DNA of 34,457 nt from a bacterium (GTDB lineage Bacteria; Pseudomonadota; Alphaproteobacteria; Caulobacterales; Caulobacteraceae). The stretch is taken from assembly GCA_030824495.1 (NCBI GenBank), contig JAVBXP010000034.1, positions 1-34,457 on the forward strand, written 5' to 3'. A program made the position numbers and the translations under genes. Shown here one piece after another: positions 1 through 8,298 of this stretch (positions are counted from its first letter, which is position 1; every line of letters begins with the position of its first letter). The notes under the pieces were generated by a model. It was not told the DNA's origin. It did not search any database and worked only from the letters and a program-made list of their open reading frames with translations.

Positions 1-1609
1 CAACCGTGTCGATGTCGGCCAATCGTCCGGCTGGACGTTCTGCGTCGGGCCCGATCAACACCGTCTGCGGCCGGCCGCGCAGGCCAAGGAACAGTTGGTG
101 GGCTGTGCTCTTGTCGCCGGCGATGACGGCCACGCCGCCCAGTCGCTGGCCGGCGATCTTGTCGGCCTGGCGAAGATCGGCGGCCAAGGCCGCGCGGGCC
201 GGACGTCCAGAGCTTTCCCAGCCGATATCGACCAAGGTCGACAGGACCGCGAGGGCGACGAAACAGCCGAGCCATATCCGCTGCGTCGGCCAAGCGGTGA
301 ACGCCATGGCGACGGCGGCGGCCAGAACGCCAGCGCAGGCCAAAGCGAAGTAGGGGATGGCCGATGGTCCGCCCCAGGCGAAGGCGCTCAGCGCCGCGGT
401 GTCCCAGGGGGACGCGGTCGCGCCGCCGGTGAGGCAGATCATCAGACCCGCAAGGCCGACGGCGGCGACCAGGCCCATGGCGATCCGCCACCAACGGGCG
501 CGTGCACGGTCGAGCTCGGCGATGAAAGGAGCCGCCGTCAGCCACAGCAGCGGGGCGACGAGCTCGAAGTCACGTCCCGCGATGCGTCCGGTCTCGGCGG
601 GCTCGAAGATTGCGGTCATCCCCAAGGCGGCGATCAGGGACAGCAGGACGAGCAGAAAGGCGATTTCCTGGCGCTCCAAGCGGAATGGGCCGAGTTTTCG
701 CTCCGCGATCCAGCGCCATCGCATCTCGATCCGCAGCAGCCCCGCCAGGGCCGGAATGCCGGCGAGGAGCAGGAATGAGGAGAGCAGGGGCGCCAAGGCG
801 CGCACGGCGGCGGTGAGGGTCTCTGCCGTCATGCCGTCGCCCATCACCGCCGCCTGCTGCGCATTGAACATGAAGGCGAAGGGCGAGAGCACCGCCTGGC
901 CCGCCGCCAGCAGGACCAGATTGCCGGCGGTCAGGAAAACGGTCGCAAACACCACCACGCGCCCGATCAGCACCCTGATGTCCCGACGCCCCAGGAAGCC
1001 GTCCAGCAGGGCGAGGATCAGCACGGCGAGGACAACGGACGCGCCCTGGGGTTTCAACAGCACCAAGACGGCGCTCAGCGCGCCCGCCAAAATGGCGTGG
1101 ATGATCGGCCGGCTGAGATAGACGCGGGCGGTCAGCAGGATGATCGCCCCCAGGACCGCCACGTACCAACCCTCAGGCAACACCGCGAAGGCGAAGCGGT
1201 AGTATGGGAAGGCCAGCGCCAGCAGCAGGAAGCCCAGCGGCGGCGATTGGCCAGCCTCGTCCTGGGCGCTGCGCCAGACCAGCATGACGCCCGCGAAATA
1301 GGCGCAGGCTCCAAGCACGCGCATCCAGGCCAGCAGATCCTGGGTGGCGTAGGTGGTCGCGCGGATGATCAGGAAGAAGGCGGTGTTGTTCAGGCCCTGG
1401 ACGTCGGCCAACAATTCGGGGTGGCTGGGAAGCGTCTTGCCGTAGAGCGCCTGGATCAGGTAGCCGCCTTCGGTGGCCGGATAGAGCGGCAGATCGAGGA
1501 AAATCCGGCTGGCGTAGACGACCAGAACGCCCAGCATGGCGAGCGCCAGCAGGCCGCCGCCCATGCGAACGCCGGTCCCCGTCGCTCGCCCTACAGCCCT
1601 CGGACTCAT
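1..1609 (-). CDS. Multi-spanning membrane protein, glycosyltransferase-39-like (partial, runs off left edge)
   Basis: Reading the minus strand from an ATG at 1609 gives 536 codons without a stop, continuing past base 1, so the C-terminus is missing. The protein starts MSPRAVGRATG, has a first hydrophobic helix at about residues 16-34 and then many further hydrophobic segments (FLLLALAFPYY, AILAGALSAVLVLL, VVVFATVFLTAGNLVLLAA, FLLVLLSLIAALGM). A short acidic motif (YPATEGGYLIQALYGK) follows the first helix, as in ArnT/PMT-type glycosyltransferases of the GT-C fold, which act on lipid-linked sugars in the inner membrane. The end in view (GVAVIAGDKSTAHQLFLGLRG) is soluble and probably periplasmic. 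I do not recognise the exact family, so the glycosyltransferase label is inference from topology. A longer version from a TTG near 1700 is open but adds no hydrophobic or conserved sequence. Divergent from the amidohydrolase gene. Confidence 0.65.
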   Translation of the reverse strand, partial: MSPRAVGRATGTGVRMGGGLLALAMLGVLVVYASRIFLDLPLYPATEGGYLIQALYGKTLPSHPELLADVQGLNNTAFFLIIRATTYATQDLLAWMRVLGACAYFAGVMLVWRSAQDEAGQSPPLGFLLLALAFPYYRFAFAVLPEGWYVAVLGAIILLTARVYLSRPIIHAILAGALSAVLVLLKPQGASVVLAVLILALLDGFLGRRDIRVLIGRVVVFATVFLTAGNLVLLAAGQAVLSPFAFMFNAQQAAVMGDGMTAETLTAAVRALAPLLSSFLLLAGIPALAGLLRIEMRWRWIAERKLGPFRLERQEIAFLLVLLSLIAALGMTAIFEPAETGRIAGRDFELVAPLLWLTAAPFIAELDRARARWWRIAMGLVAAVGLAGLMICLTGGATASPWDTAALSAFAWGGPSAIPYFALACAGVLAAAVAMAFTAWPTQRIWLGCFVALAVLSTLVDIGWESSGRPARAALAADLRQADKIAGQRLGGVAVIAGDKSTAHQLFLGLRGRPQTVLIGPDAERPAGRLADIDTV

Positions 1610-1742
1610 GGGGGCAATCTGGCGGGTGTCGGAAACCCTGGCTAGTCGCCCTTTGGCGATTTGGGCCCCGAATGGTGACGCCTGTTCCCACGCCCGCAAA
1701 GATCGTTGATCAATAGGGCTCCGATGACTCGATGAGGCCGAT

Positions 1743-3389
1743 ATGCGCGCGATCCTTAGCCCCCTGGTTCTGACCGTCGGCCTAGCTCTGGCCTCGCCTG
1801 CGGGAGCGCAGGATCTGCTGATCCATGGGGGGCCGATCTATACCGGCGCGGCCAAGGTCGAGGCCGTGGCGGTGAAGGACGGCAAGGTGGTGTTCGTCGG
1901 CCCGCTGGCCTCGGCGCGCCGGGCTGCGCCGGGCGCCAAGGATGTCGATCTGAAGGGCACGGCGGCCTATCCAGGCTTCGTCGACGGCCACGCGCATCTC
2001 TCGGGCATCGGTTTCCGAGAGATGACCCTGACGCTGGAGGGCACGCCCTCGATCGAGGCCCTCATCGTGCGACTGCAGGACTGGGCGGCCAAGCATCCCG
2101 GTTCGGACCCGATCGTCGGGCGAGGCTGGATCGAGACCCATTGGCCGGAGAAGCGCTTTCCAGGTCGCGCCGACCTCGACCGAGCAGTCCCCGACCGGCC
2201 CGTAGTGCTGACACGCGCTGATGGCCATGCGTTGGTCGCCAATTCCAAGATTCTGGCCCTGGCGGGTATCACCCGTGACACCCCCGCGCCGACCGGCGGA
2301 CAAATCCTGAAGGACAGTGCAGGCGAGCCTACGGGCATGCTGATCGACAATGCGATGGCCTTGATCGAGGCCAAGCTGCCGACGCCGAGTGCGGCGACGC
2401 AGGCGCAGGCGGTGAAACGCGGCGTCGATCTCTATGCTTCGCGGGGGTGGACCGGCCTGCACAACATGGGCGCGTCGGTCGACGAGGTCGCGATGCAGGC
2501 TGCGCTGGCCGCGCAGGGCCAACTGCCGATCCGCATCGACAACTATATGAGCCAGACCGAAGGGCAGGGGGTGCTGACCAAGGGCCCGTCCCAGGACCCC
2601 ACTGGCCTGGTCCGCACGCGCGGCGTGAAGATGTACATGGACGGCGCGCTCGGTTCGCGCGGCGCGGCGCTGCTCGCGCCCTATGCCGACGCCGAGGGGA
2701 CCGGCCTGCTGCTGACCCCGCCCGAGACGATCAAGGCGGTGCTGGCCCAGGCCAAGGCGTCCGGCGCCCAGATCGCCACCCATGCCATCGGCGACCGCGG
2801 CAACCGCCTGGTGCTGGATGCTTATCAACAGGCCTATGGGGCGGATGCGGCGGGCCTGAAGGCGGCGCGCTGGCGTGTGGAGCATGCCCAGGTCCTAGCG
2901 CCCGACGATCTGCCGCGCTTCGCCCAGCTTGGCGTGGTCGCCTCTATGCAGCCGTCGCACGCGATCGGCGACCTGTTCTTCGCCCCCGACCGTTTGGGGG
3001 CAGAGCGGCTTAAGGGCGCCTATGCGTGGGAGAGCCTGCTCAAGACCGGCGCGGAGATCGCCGCTGGATCGGACGCGCCGGTCGAAAAGGGCGATCCCCT
3101 GGTGGAGTTCTACGCCGCGGCCTACCGCCACGACCTGAAGGGCTTCGCAGGACCGCAGTGGGGTCTCGATGAAGCCGTCACCCGCCAGCAGGCGTTGGAC
3201 ATGCTGACCAAGGGATCGGCCTACGCCGCCTTCCACGAGCGTGACCTCGGAACTCTCGCGGTCGGCAAGCCCGCCGACCTGTCGGTGTTCTCAGTTGATC
3301 TGATGACCGCGCCGTTCGCCGACATCGCCAAGGCTCACGCGGTGATGACCATCGTGAACGGCAAGGTGGTCTACGAGGCGCCTCGGTAG
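1743..3389 (+). CDS. Exported amidohydrolase family protein (YtcJ-like)
   Basis: 548 residues. A cleavable signal peptide is evident (residues 1-22, ending SPAGAQ), so the enzyme probably acts in the periplasm. It belongs to the amidohydrolase_3/YtcJ group of metal-dependent hydrolases, which cleave C-N bonds in substituted amides. Visible metal and active-site motifs are FVDGHAHLSG with His83 and His85, KMYMDGALGSRGA (about 297-309), the THAIGDRGN histidine (about 347), WRVEHAQ (about 378) and GSDAPVEKGDP near residue 443 with the catalytic Asp. The end is the usual strand returning to the small beta domain (GKPADLSVFS, MTIVNGKVVYE). Length is normal for the family. The real substrate cannot be read from sequence. 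Its 3' end overlaps the convergent tetR gene by 19 bases. Confidence 0.9.
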   Translation: MRAILSPLVLTVGLALASPAGAQDLLIHGGPIYTGAAKVEAVAVKDGKVVFVGPLASARRAAPGAKDVDLKGTAAYPGFVDGHAHLSGIGFREMTLTLEGTPSIEALIVRLQDWAAKHPGSDPIVGRGWIETHWPEKRFPGRADLDRAVPDRPVVLTRADGHALVANSKILALAGITRDTPAPTGGQILKDSAGEPTGMLIDNAMALIEAKLPTPSAATQAQAVKRGVDLYASRGWTGLHNMGASVDEVAMQAALAAQGQLPIRIDNYMSQTEGQGVLTKGPSQDPTGLVRTRGVKMYMDGALGSRGAALLAPYADAEGTGLLLTPPETIKAVLAQAKASGAQIATHAIGDRGNRLVLDAYQQAYGADAAGLKAARWRVEHAQVLAPDDLPRFAQLGVVASMQPSHAIGDLFFAPDRLGAERLKGAYAWESLLKTGAEIAAGSDAPVEKGDPLVEFYAAAYRHDLKGFAGPQWGLDEAVTRQQALDMLTKGSAYAAFHERDLGTLAVGKPADLSVFSVDLMTAPFADIAKAHAVMTIVNGKVVYEAPR

Positions 3390-3895
3390 GCGTCGATCAG
3401 GGCCTCCGCCGCGCACCCGACCTCAGCCGACGGGCGGCCCATGTCGAACAGTTGGGTGGTGAGATAGGCCCCTTCGAGGAGCAGCAGCAGGGCGTCGCCC
3501 AGCCCTTCGGAATTGGCGACGCCGAGTTCGCGGGCCTTGTCGCGTAGACGCTGGCGAACCTCGCCCTTGTGGTCCTGGGCGGCGGCGCGGGCGATGTGGC
3601 CCTTCTGCGGATACTCGACGGCGGCGTTGCTGAGCGGGCAGCCGCGATAGTCGTTCTCGACCGTGCGTTCAGCCAGGGCCGCGAAGAAGGCTAGGAGTTG
3701 GGCGCGCGGATCGCCCGGGTGGGCGAGGATAGCTTCGTCGAAGTAGCCCCAGAATGTCTCGGTGCTTTCAAGGAGGACGGCGACCGTCAGCTCGTCCTTT
3801 GATCGGTAGGTGCGATAGAGGCTCGGCTTCGTCACCCCGGCGCGGCCGACGATCTCGTCGACCCCGACGGCGCGGATGCCGTCGCGATAGAACAA
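3371..3895 (-). CDS. TetR family regulator, 5'-truncated
   Basis: 174 residues from the only available start, a TTG at 3895. The DNA-binding helix-turn-helix is intact (VDEIVGRAGVTKPSLYRTYRSKDEL, here residues about 12-36), followed by a typical ligand-binding domain (FWGYFDEAILAHPGDPRAQLLAFF). However, the reading frame stays open for another 18 codons upstream (to a TAG at 3950-3952) and those codons spell normal TetR helix 1 (ADKIRQTARELFYRDG) without any ATG, GTG or TTG. With those codons the protein would be about 192 residues, the usual size. The natural start is therefore missing, and translation from the TTG would remove half of helix 1. It is probably the former local repressor of the MFS gene that points away from it. 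It may be non-functional. Confidence 0.75.
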   Translation of the reverse strand: MFYRDGIRAVGVDEIVGRAGVTKPSLYRTYRSKDELTVAVLLESTETFWGYFDEAILAHPGDPRAQLLAFFAALAERTVENDYRGCPLSNAAVEYPQKGHIARAAAQDHKGEVRQRLRDKARELGVANSEGLGDALLLLLEGAYLTTQLFDMGRPSAEVGCAAEALIDAYRGAS

Positions 3896-3917
3896 CTCAC
3901 GCGCCGTCTGCCGGATC

Positions 3918-5030
3918 TTGTCGGCGGCGGCGGCCGTCGGGATCTTTATCTACGGCCTGACGGGGCCCTTCGCGGCGGCGTTGATGCAGTCGTTCGGCGT
4001 GCGTCGAACTGTGACGCTGGCGCTGATCCTGATGGCGGTGTCGACCGGCCTCTCGGCGCTGATGACCGAGCCTTGGCAGTACCTCCTGACCTGGGGCGTC
4101 ATGTCGGGTCTGGGCTCCGGAGCGGTGGCGATGGTCCTGGGGGCGACGGTGGTGAACCGTTGGTTCGTCGCGCGGCGCGGCCTGATGATGGGCCTGCTGA
4201 CCGCCTCCACCGCCACGGGCTCGCTGATCTTCCTGCCGGGCATGGCGATGATGGCCGAAGCCGGCGGCTGGCAGCCGGTGGTGCTGACCATCGCCGTGGT
4301 GATGGCTGTTCTTGCCCCCATGGTGTGGTTCCTGTTGCCGGAAAAGCCGGAGAGCATCGGGCAGAAGGCGTTCGGCGCGCCGGAGGGCTATGTTCCTCCG
4401 GCCGCCGCGACCGGGGGCGCGCTCAAGGTCGCGTTCGGCGCGTTGCGCCGGGCGGCCGGCACGCGGACCTTCTGGCTGCTGTTCGGCGGCTTCTTCGTCT
4501 GCGGCTTGACGACCAATGGCCTGATCGGCGTGCACATGATCGCGATGTGCTCCGACCAGGGCTTGCCGGAGACGCGGGCCGCGGCGCTGCTGGCGCTGAT
4601 GGGGCTTTTCGACCTGGTGGGCACGACGCTGTCTGGCTGGCTGACCGACCGCTACGACCCACGAAAGCTGCTGTTCATCTACTACGGACTGCGCGGCCTA
4701 TCGCTGATGGTGCTGCCCTATACCGACTTCTCCATCGTCGCCCTCGGCGTGTTTGCGGTCTTCTACGGTCTGGACTGGATCGCCACCGTGCCGCCGACCG
4801 TGAAGCTGGCGAACGAGGCGTTCGGCGATCGCGACGGGCCGATCATCTTCGGCTGGATCGCGGCGGGCCACCAGGCCGGGGCGGCGACCGCCGCGGTGAT
4901 GGCCGGCGTGCTGCGGGCCTCGCAGGGACGCTACCTGGAAGCCTTTGTCCTGGCCGGCGTTGCGGCCCTCGTCGCCGCCGCCGCATCTCTGATGATCCGC
5001 CGCGGCGCGACGAGCGCGGTTCCCGCCTAG
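3918..5030 (+). CDS. MFS transporter lacking its first transmembrane segment
   Basis: 370 residues from a TTG at 3918; an in-frame TAG lies at 3888-3890 and no better start exists between them. Major facilitator superfamily members usually have about 400-430 residues and 12 helices. Here the sequence begins directly with what is helix 2 in the family (AAAAVGIFIYGLTGPFAAALMQ), followed by the loop FGVRRTV, then further helices including VMSGLGSGAVAMVLGATVV and the NRWFVARRGLMMGL signature loop. The central cytoplasmic loop (PEKPESIGQKAFGAPEG) and the C-terminal half are complete. The missing part (about 45-50 residues with helix 1) would have lain upstream, where tetR sequence now sits. The most likely reading is a deletion that removed both 5' ends and the shared promoter region. 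Function and substrate are unknown; the truncated protein is probably inactive. Confidence 0.75.
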   Translation: MSAAAAVGIFIYGLTGPFAAALMQSFGVRRTVTLALILMAVSTGLSALMTEPWQYLLTWGVMSGLGSGAVAMVLGATVVNRWFVARRGLMMGLLTASTATGSLIFLPGMAMMAEAGGWQPVVLTIAVVMAVLAPMVWFLLPEKPESIGQKAFGAPEGYVPPAAATGGALKVAFGALRRAAGTRTFWLLFGGFFVCGLTTNGLIGVHMIAMCSDQGLPETRAAALLALMGLFDLVGTTLSGWLTDRYDPRKLLFIYYGLRGLSLMVLPYTDFSIVALGVFAVFYGLDWIATVPPTVKLANEAFGDRDGPIIFGWIAAGHQAGAATAAVMAGVLRASQGRYLEAFVLAGVAALVAAAASLMIRRGATSAVPA

Positions 5031-5054
5031 CGACGGGCGAGATCGCCGGGACGC

Positions 5055-5861
5055 CTACGGAGCTGGGCGCGTCGGGACCTGGATGTCGCAGACGGTGAAG
5101 TCGGCCCCTTTGGCCGCGCGGACCTGCTCGACCAGAGTCCTGAACGCGGCGCTGTGTTCATCGAGCACTTCGATCCGGGGACGTTCGGCGGGCGGTAGGT
5201 CGGCGGCGAGGCGGACCTTGATCATCTTGTCGGGATTGGCCGGCGGCTCGCCGACGGTCATGGCGCGAACGACGTCCAGGCCTTGCACCACCGTGCCCCA
5301 GACGGTGTAGTCGCGGTCCAGCCGGCGGCTGGCCTCGCGCATGAAGAAGATCTCGGAATTGGCGGTGGTCTCGGCGGCTTGGCGTCCCATGCCGGCGACA
5401 CCAGGGCAATAAGCGCCCCAGGCCAGGCGACCGGCCTGCGGATTGCGCTGAAGCTCTATGTCGGACGCGGCGGCGAACGGGGTCGCGCCGACGAAGCCGG
5501 AAATGGCGTCGCTGGACCGAGAGACGAGGGCGGCGCTCTGCGGCTGTTTCATGCGGAAGGTGAATTCCGGCGCGAGGTCCGGGTGGCGCGAAACCCCGCC
5601 GTCCTTGTTGTTGGGGTTGCCGGTCTGGTCGACGAAGTGGTCGACCACGCGGTGGAACAGCAGACCGTCATAGACGCCTTCACGCGCCAGCAGCTTGATC
5701 CGCTCGACCGCGAGCGGCGCGAAGTCAGGGCGCATCTCCACGACGATAGGGCCCTTGGTGGTCTCGATGACCAGGGTCTGGGCGGGATCGAGCGACCGCC
5801 ATTCGCCGGCATGGGCGGCGGGGGCGAGCAGGGCGGCGGCGAGGGCGAGGGCGCGGATCAT
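5055..5861 (-). CDS. Secreted peptidyl-prolyl isomerase, cyclophilin type
   Basis: 268 residues with a clear signal peptide (MIRALALAAALLAPAAHAG, cleavage near residue 18), so a periplasmic protein. The cyclophilin core is seen from about residue 30: LVIETTKGPIVVEMRPDFAPLAVERIKLLAREGVYDGLLFHRVV, with the FHRV motif near 70-73, then QTGNPNNKDGG, and later SEIFFMREASRRLDRDYTVWGTVVQGLDVV corresponding to the FFI and F-G-V-G-M-V region of the family. The sequence is longer than minimal bacterial cyclophilins because of an insertion around residues 95-150 and a C-terminal extension, which suggests a slightly specialised member. It catalyses cis-trans isomerisation of Xaa-Pro bonds during folding of exported proteins. 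The start follows metA by 45 bases on the same strand, so co-transcription is possible. Confidence 0.85.
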   Translation of the reverse strand: MIRALALAAALLAPAAHAGEWRSLDPAQTLVIETTKGPIVVEMRPDFAPLAVERIKLLAREGVYDGLLFHRVVDHFVDQTGNPNNKDGGVSRHPDLAPEFTFRMKQPQSAALVSRSSDAISGFVGATPFAAASDIELQRNPQAGRLAWGAYCPGVAGMGRQAAETTANSEIFFMREASRRLDRDYTVWGTVVQGLDVVRAMTVGEPPANPDKMIKVRLAADLPPAERPRIEVLDEHSAAFRTLVEQVRAAKGADFTVCDIQVPTRPAP

Positions 5862-5906
5862 GCCGGCGACTATCGGCGAGGTCGCAAGCTTCGCCTAGAG
5901 GCCGTT

Positions 5907-6827
5907 CTAGCGGCCGCCGATCTGCGAGAGGTCGAAGGGCGTGGTCTGGTAGAGCTGGTTGATCCAGTTGCCGAACAGCAGGTGGGCGTGGCTGCGCCAA
6001 CGGTTTTCCGGCGGCCGTTTGGGGTCGTTGTCGGGGAAGTAGTTGTGCGGCGTGGCGATCGACTTACCGGCGGCGATGTCGCGGAAGTACTCTTCGCTGA
6101 GCGACCCGGAATCGTACTCGATGTGGTTGAACATGTGCAGCGAGCGGTGGGCCGGATCGTCCAGCAGGCAAAGGCCCGCCTCGTCGGATTCCATCAGTAT
6201 GTTCATGCCGCTGGCGGGCGGGATGTCTGCGCGCAGCACCTCGGTCCAGCGCGAGACGGGAATTGAGAAGTCGTCGGAAAAGCCGCGCAGATAGGGTGAG
6301 GCGGGCGCCAGGTTGCGGTGGCGATAGACCCCGAACGCCTTCTCCTCCAGCAGGTATTTGCGCATGCCGTGGAAGTGGTGGACCGCCGCCTGGGCGCCCC
6401 AACAGATATTGAAACAGCCGTGAACGTTCGTCTGGGTCCAGTCGAAGATCCGGCGCAGTTCGTCCCAGTAGGTGACCTCTTCGAACGGCATGGTCTCCAC
6501 CGGGGCGCCGGTGATGATGAAGCCGTCGAACCGCTGGGAGCTGATGTCCTCCCAGTCGTGATAGAACGAGATGATGTGGTCACTGGGCGTATTGCGCGCC
6601 ACGTGGTTGGTCATCTTGACCAGGGTCAGCTCCACCTGCAGCGGCGTGGAGCCGAGCAGCCGCGCGATCTGGGTCTCGGTCCTGATCTTGTTGGGCATCA
6701 GGTTGAGCAGGCCGATCCGCATCGGGCGGATGTCCTGGCGCACGGCGTCGGCCTCGCGCAGCACCATCACGCCTTCGGCGTCGAGGGTGGCGCGGGCGGG
6801 GAGATCGTCTGGAATCTTAATCGGCAT
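5907..6827 (-). CDS. metA: Homoserine O-acyltransferase MetA (Glu111 type, predicted acetyltransferase)
   Basis: 306 residues, full length. MetA activates the hydroxyl of homoserine as an ester, the first committed step of methionine synthesis, in the cytoplasm. The residue numbering matches the family well: catalytic Cys142 in NICWGAQAA, His235 and Glu237 in MFNHIEYDS. The acyl-donor position 111 is Glu (motif TGAPVE, ending at residue 111) rather than the Gly of E. coli. From published work on the family, Glu111 goes with acetyl-CoA and Gly111 with succinyl-CoA, so this enzyme is predicted to be a homoserine O-acetyltransferase despite its resemblance to succinyltransferases. It lies upstream of the cyclophilin gene and diverges from the 6996 gene with about 170 bases between. 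I looked for a SAM-II riboswitch in the leader and did not see one. Confidence 0.95.
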   Translation of the reverse strand: MPIKIPDDLPARATLDAEGVMVLREADAVRQDIRPMRIGLLNLMPNKIRTETQIARLLGSTPLQVELTLVKMTNHVARNTPSDHIISFYHDWEDISSQRFDGFIITGAPVETMPFEEVTYWDELRRIFDWTQTNVHGCFNICWGAQAAVHHFHGMRKYLLEEKAFGVYRHRNLAPASPYLRGFSDDFSIPVSRWTEVLRADIPPASGMNILMESDEAGLCLLDDPAHRSLHMFNHIEYDSGSLSEEYFRDIAAGKSIATPHNYFPDNDPKRPPENRWRSHAHLLFGNWINQLYQTTPFDLSQIGGR

Positions 6828-6995
6828 CTACTGGTCTCGCTTGGCCGCGCCCCTGGCGGCCGAGGTGTTTCGCCACGCCGTATAGCCCCTGTCGCATGCG
6901 ATGCGCTCGGCTAGATGCGCAGGCGAGGTGATTTGTCAGATCTGCGACAGCGGCAATAGGGTGATCGTGGACGATATGGCCGTGGGGAGAGCTGG

Positions 6996-7886
6996 ATGGC
7001 GCCTATGATCACCGCCGAAGCAGTTCAGCGGGCGAGGGCTTTTGTCGCCCAGAACGCCCGCCCGCTCGACCAGGCCTATCTCGATCATCGGCTGGCGGCG
7101 ACGGCGGGCTCGGCCGCTCGGGTGGTCGCGGAGCTGGCGAAATTTCAGACTACCGAGGGCGGGTTCGGGCGCGCTCTGGAACCCGATGTGCGAACGCCGG
7201 CTCCCAGCGCGATCGCGACGAGCATCGCCTTTCAATATCTGCGGGGGATCGAACCGTGGGTCCCGGCCGACATGGCGGGACCTGCGATTTCATATCTGGT
7301 TCGGACGGTTGATCGCCAGGCTTGGGTTTGGCCGGCGGTCGATGAGCTGGTCGGGGAGGGGCCGCACGCCCCTTGGTGGACGCCAAACCTGGATCGGTTT
7401 CGGGGCTATGCGCTGAACCCCACAGCCGAGCTGCTGGGCTATCTCTACGCCTACCGGGCCGGCGTTCCCGAAGACGTCCTGGATCGGGTGACGCAAACTG
7501 TGCTGGCGGCGGTCGCGGCGGCCGGCGTCATCGAGAGCCCCTATGAGCTTATGTGCTGCATGCACTTGGCCCAGACCGAAGCCGCGCCCGCCGAGGTTCG
7601 CCACGCCTTGCACCGGTTGCTAATGCCCTCGCTCGAGGCGGCTGATGCCGAGGATACGCACCTGGACCTGCTGCGGCTGACGCCGACCCCACGGTCCTTT
7701 GGATACGAGGTGGTTCGAGGCGGCCTCGAAAGGCAGGCCGAGCGGCTGATCGCGTCCCAGGCCGAGGACGGAGGCTGGCGCCCGACATGGCACGCCTGGA
7801 ACGCCGAGGCGCATGCGGAGTGGCGCGGCGTGATCACCAGCCAGGCCGTGATCAGCCTGCTGGCCCATGGCTTGGTCGCGACCTAG
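6996..7886 (+). CDS. Terpene-cyclase-like alpha/alpha-toroid protein, function unknown
   Basis: 296 residues from the first of two close ATGs; a GGGGAGAG ribosome binding site at about 6983-6990 fits the first. Two stretches look like the QW-type repeats of squalene/hopene cyclases and prenyltransferases: ELAKFQTTEGGFGRALEPD (about residues 46-64) and LIASQAEDGGWRPTWHAW (about 251-268). The helices between them fit an alpha/alpha barrel. The catalytic DxDD motif of class II terpene cyclases is not visible and the protein is less than half their length, so it is probably a single toroid domain with another role, such as binding or regulation. There is no signal peptide and no obvious operon partner. 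Codon use is like that of its neighbours. Confidence 0.65.
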   Translation: MAPMITAEAVQRARAFVAQNARPLDQAYLDHRLAATAGSAARVVAELAKFQTTEGGFGRALEPDVRTPAPSAIATSIAFQYLRGIEPWVPADMAGPAISYLVRTVDRQAWVWPAVDELVGEGPHAPWWTPNLDRFRGYALNPTAELLGYLYAYRAGVPEDVLDRVTQTVLAAVAAAGVIESPYELMCCMHLAQTEAAPAEVRHALHRLLMPSLEAADAEDTHLDLLRLTPTPRSFGYEVVRGGLERQAERLIASQAEDGGWRPTWHAWNAEAHAEWRGVITSQAVISLLAHGLVAT

Positions 7887-7910
7887 GCCGAGGCTTACTA
7901 AGATGTAATG

Positions 7911-7939
7911 CAAGCTACCTTGTGACGCACACTACCTTG
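7911..7939. promoter_or_regulatory. Candidate PadR operator upstream of the padR-DUF1700-DUF2807 operon
   Basis: The octamer CTACCTTG occurs twice, at 7915-7922 and 7932-7939, 17 bases apart start to start. The first copy also forms CAAG-4-CTTG, an interrupted inverted repeat at 7911-7922. This lies 33 to 61 bases before the GTG start of the PadR gene. PadR proteins commonly autoregulate by binding such sites close to their own promoter. Binding is inferred, not shown. Confidence 0.45.
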
Positions 7940-7971
7940 CGGTACGTACTAGCGAACATTGGAGATGTCTC

Positions 7972-8298
7972 GTGGTCGAAGCCGTTCAAGTCCAGCTGAA
8001 GAAGGGGGTGCTCGAGCTATGCGTGCTTGCCTTGCTCTCCCAGCACGACAGCTACGCCTACGAGATCGCGAGCCGCTTGGCCGAAGGGATCGATATGGGG
8101 GAAGGCACCATCTATCCGCTGATGCGGAGGATGCAGGGCGACGGGTTGGTGGACACCTATCTGGTCGAGAGCCCCGCGGGTCCGCCCCGCAAGTACTACA
8201 AGCTGACCGAAGCCGGAGTTGAGAGCTTTTCCGCACAAAAGGCGGAATGGGCTGCATTTTCCCGCGCGGTCGAAGCCATTCTTGGAGATGCCGCATGA
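7972..8298 (+). CDS. PadR family transcriptional regulator
   Basis: 108 residues, GTG start supported by GGAG at 7961-7964 with 7 bases spacing. It has the winged helix-turn-helix of the small PadR group: LKKGVLELCVLALLSQHDSYAYEIASRL, then the recognition helix and wing (MGEGTIYPLMRRMQGDGLVDTYLVESPAGPPRKYYKLTEAG). Small PadRs of this kind usually repress their own operon with membrane-associated partners. The stop codon overlaps the start of the DUF1700 gene (ATGA), so the two are translationally coupled. Paired repeats upstream (7911-7939) are a likely operator. Confidence 0.92.
   Translation: MVEAVQVQLKKGVLELCVLALLSQHDSYAYEIASRLAEGIDMGEGTIYPLMRRMQGDGLVDTYLVESPAGPPRKYYKLTEAGVESFSAQKAEWAAFSRAVEAILGDAA

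Noticed and set aside
1706..1713. Palindrome TTGATCAA before the amidohydrolase gene
   Set aside because: Eight bases are too short to carry weight, and no second site or regulator supports it.
6828..6995. SAM-II or other SAM riboswitch in the metA leader
   Set aside because: I read the 168 bases upstream of metA on the minus strand and found no match to the SAM-II core (no AT-rich loop with the GCTAAA-type end) and no other recognisable aptamer. A few GC hairpins are present but nothing specific.
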